Assembly: GCF_005795905.1 (NCBI RefSeq)
Contig: NZ_VAWE01000001.1
Span: 4,825,001-4,889,000 of the forward strand
Length of the DNA stretch: 64,000 nucleotides
Reading direction: 5' to 3'
DNA from: Streptomyces marianii
GTDB lineage: Bacteria; Actinomycetota; Actinomycetes; Streptomycetales; Streptomycetaceae
Each line of letters begins with the position of its first letter. The first letter of the stretch is position 1. The translations under genes and the position numbers were made by a program. This document shows, in pieces, positions 62,674-64,000 of the stretch. The notes beneath the pieces are model-generated. The model worked only from the letters and a program-made list of their open reading frames with translations, did not search any database and was not told the DNA's origin.

Positions 62674-63232
62674 GGGAACTGCACCTCCGGCTGTGGACTG
62701 CTGTGCTGTCCTTGTTGCTGTGCGTATCTACGTCTCAGCAGACTGCCACCAAAGGTGCTGCTCGCGCTGGAAAACGACGACACGCACGCACAATGCGGGG
62801 GACAAAACACCGGCTGTGTGCGGCGCGTGGTGGAAATGGCACCCGTGAGCACGCGAAGAGAGTGTGGGTGCACGCGTGGGAGCCCGAAGCGGGCGCGGTT
62901 CGCATGCGCAGCCGAGTGCCCTCGGAGACCCGAGTGCCCTCGTGAGATGGGTGCGGGGCCGAGGGTGTGTGCGTCAGGGCGGGCGCATGCCGAAGGGAGA
63001 GCGCGGGGCGGTCGACGTTACGACTGCCCCGCGCCCTCTGCGGCTCCCGAACCGGTCTCGTGCGACGCCGGTGCGGCGGTTCTTCCGGCGGGCGTGCGAT
63101 CGGGTGGTTCACGGCAGCGTCCACGGCCGCACGGGCGCGCGTGCGCATCCCTGAGGCGTGTCCGCTTCCCAGTCCAGTCCAGCCCAGTCCAGCCCGAGCC
63201 GTACACCTACGGGCCGGTGGCCTGTACCGGTA
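62674..63232. other. Intergenic region, no gene seen
   Basis: 559 bases. The first 150 are AT-richer and hold the promoter of the HTH gene. Short repeats occur: CCGAGTGCCCTCG twice at 62920-62942, and CCAGTCCAG(CC) units at 63170-63200 just downstream of the GPP34 stop. Open frames here are Arg-rich and show no family features. Confidence 0.45.
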
Positions 63233-63952
63233 CTAGTGAGCGGCGGCGCGGGCCATGCTGCCGCGTCGTGACGGCATCTGGACGGCCGACTGCCGACCGG
63301 GTGCCGCCGGACTGCGGCGCGGCTGCGCCGACGCGCCGTTCTGAACGTCCATCACGGCGTGCGCCACGAGTCCGCCCATGGGGTCGTGCCTGATCAGGTC
63401 CCGGAGCCGGGAGCGGGAGGACCGCCCCTCGTTGCCGGGATAGAGGTGCTTGCCCAGGCCGACCGCGTGCGCCAGCGCGGCGAGTGCGGCCGTCCGCGGG
63501 TCCGGCGGTACGCCGGTGCGGATCGCGCTGTCCAGTCGGGTCCTGATCTCCCGGCTGATCGCCGTGTCCGTCGCCTGGTAGCGAGTCGTCGGCAGCACCC
63601 CGCACATCTGGCCCGCCACGGCATGGACCATGCCGCACCTTTCCAGATGTGAGAGATATGTCTGGCGCAACCCCAGCCGGGGCCCGCCGATCCAGTGGAC
63701 CGCGCGCACCGGACTGCCGCGCCTGCGCAGCAGTTCCAGTGCGGAGTCCAGTGTCGGATCTCCTGTCGGCCGTGGCATCACCACGGCGATACGATCCCCG
63801 TCTGGGGCTATCCGTCCTGCCAGGGCCAGCTCCACTAGCTGTGCTCCGGCCAGGCCGAGGTCGAGCGACTGCGGCTGCGCTGTGGTACCCGTGGCCGGGT
63901 CCAGAGCGAGCAGCAGAAGCTCCTCCGGAAGTGTTCTGCGGCTCCTGCCCAT
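63233..63952 (-). CDS. GPP34 (GOLPH3/VPS74-like) family protein
   Basis: 239 residues starting MGRSRRTLPEELLLLALDPATGTTA. The bacterial GPP34 pattern is seen in GLAGAQLVELALAGRIAPDGDRIAV, DSALELLRRRGSPVRAVHWI and RTAALAALAHAVGLGKHLYPG. Eukaryotic relatives bind phosphatidylinositol 4-phosphate at the Golgi; in actinobacteria these proteins are abundant, cytoplasmic and of unknown role. A basic, Ala/Arg-rich tail closes the protein. The gene reads toward a repeat-rich gap; its upstream flank is cut by the window end. Confidence 0.9.
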   Translation of the reverse strand: MGRSRRTLPEELLLLALDPATGTTAQPQSLDLGLAGAQLVELALAGRIAPDGDRIAVVMPRPTGDPTLDSALELLRRRGSPVRAVHWIGGPRLGLRQTYLSHLERCGMVHAVAGQMCGVLPTTRYQATDTAISREIRTRLDSAIRTGVPPDPRTAALAALAHAVGLGKHLYPGNEGRSSRSRLRDLIRHDPMGGLVAHAVMDVQNGASAQPRRSPAAPGRQSAVQMPSRRGSMARAAAH

Positions 63953-64000
63953 CCATGCCTCCCCGCGTGGATGAATGACAGGGTGACGCCTCTCACATTG

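Noticed and set aside
62864..63154. Small Arg-rich protein between the third HTH gene and the GPP34 gene
   Set aside because: Several frames are equally open and all have random high-GC composition.

Overview
The window is high-GC actinobacterial DNA and almost certainly comes from a Streptomyces chromosome. It has strong third-position GC, many GTG starts, orthologues of the Streptomyces global regulators AfsK, AfsS and AfsR, three modules pairing an Scr1/DUF5753 helix-turn-helix protein with a DUF397 protein, and a single-gene FO synthase. I saw no rRNA, tRNA or CRISPR array.

Layout. 0-11 kb: an HTH/DUF397 module, a DUF4287 protein, a secreted S33 peptidase, two flavin split-barrel proteins, then a thiolase-like protein divergent from an acyl-CoA dehydrogenase, a deazaflavin (F420) reductase and a TetR regulator. 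11-24 kb: a two-domain VOC protein, afsK, a membrane protein, a set of CoA-thioester genes (crotonase, DUF35, Ltp2-like thiolase, acyl-CoA ligase), then afsS and afsR. 24-41 kb: a catabolic region with two amidohydrolases, a thioesterase, three F420-type luciferase-like oxidoreductases, SDRs, an aldehyde dehydrogenase, an APC permease, an epoxide-hydrolase-like protein, a MarR/SDR pair and a PHP hydrolase. 41-44 kb: a second HTH/DUF397 module whose ATPase gene is split by an IS1380-family element. 44-54.5 kb: a secreted protein, a lipoprotein, two Imm50-like immunity genes, and a large T7SS-type Rhs toxin with two upstream partner genes. 54.9-64 kb: fbiC, a degenerate ADP-ribosylglycohydrolase, an SDR divergent from an unknown protein, a third HTH/DUF397 module and a GPP34 protein.

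The most interesting system is a dispersed lipid/CoA and F420 catabolic regulon. Seven copies of a palindrome of the form CTGACG-N3-CGTCAG lie directly in front of the acyl-CoA dehydrogenase, both thiolases, the acyl-CoA ligase, one amidohydrolase, two F420 oxidoreductase units and the 60-kb SDR pair. Two blocks carrying these sites flank the afsK-afsS-afsR pleiotropic regulators and one sits between afsK and afsS. The TetR gene at 10.5-11.1 kb is the nearest candidate repressor. The substrate cannot be told from sequence; the Ltp2-like/DUF35 pair and the FadD3-like ligase point to side-chain or ring shortening of a steroid- or terpenoid-like acid.
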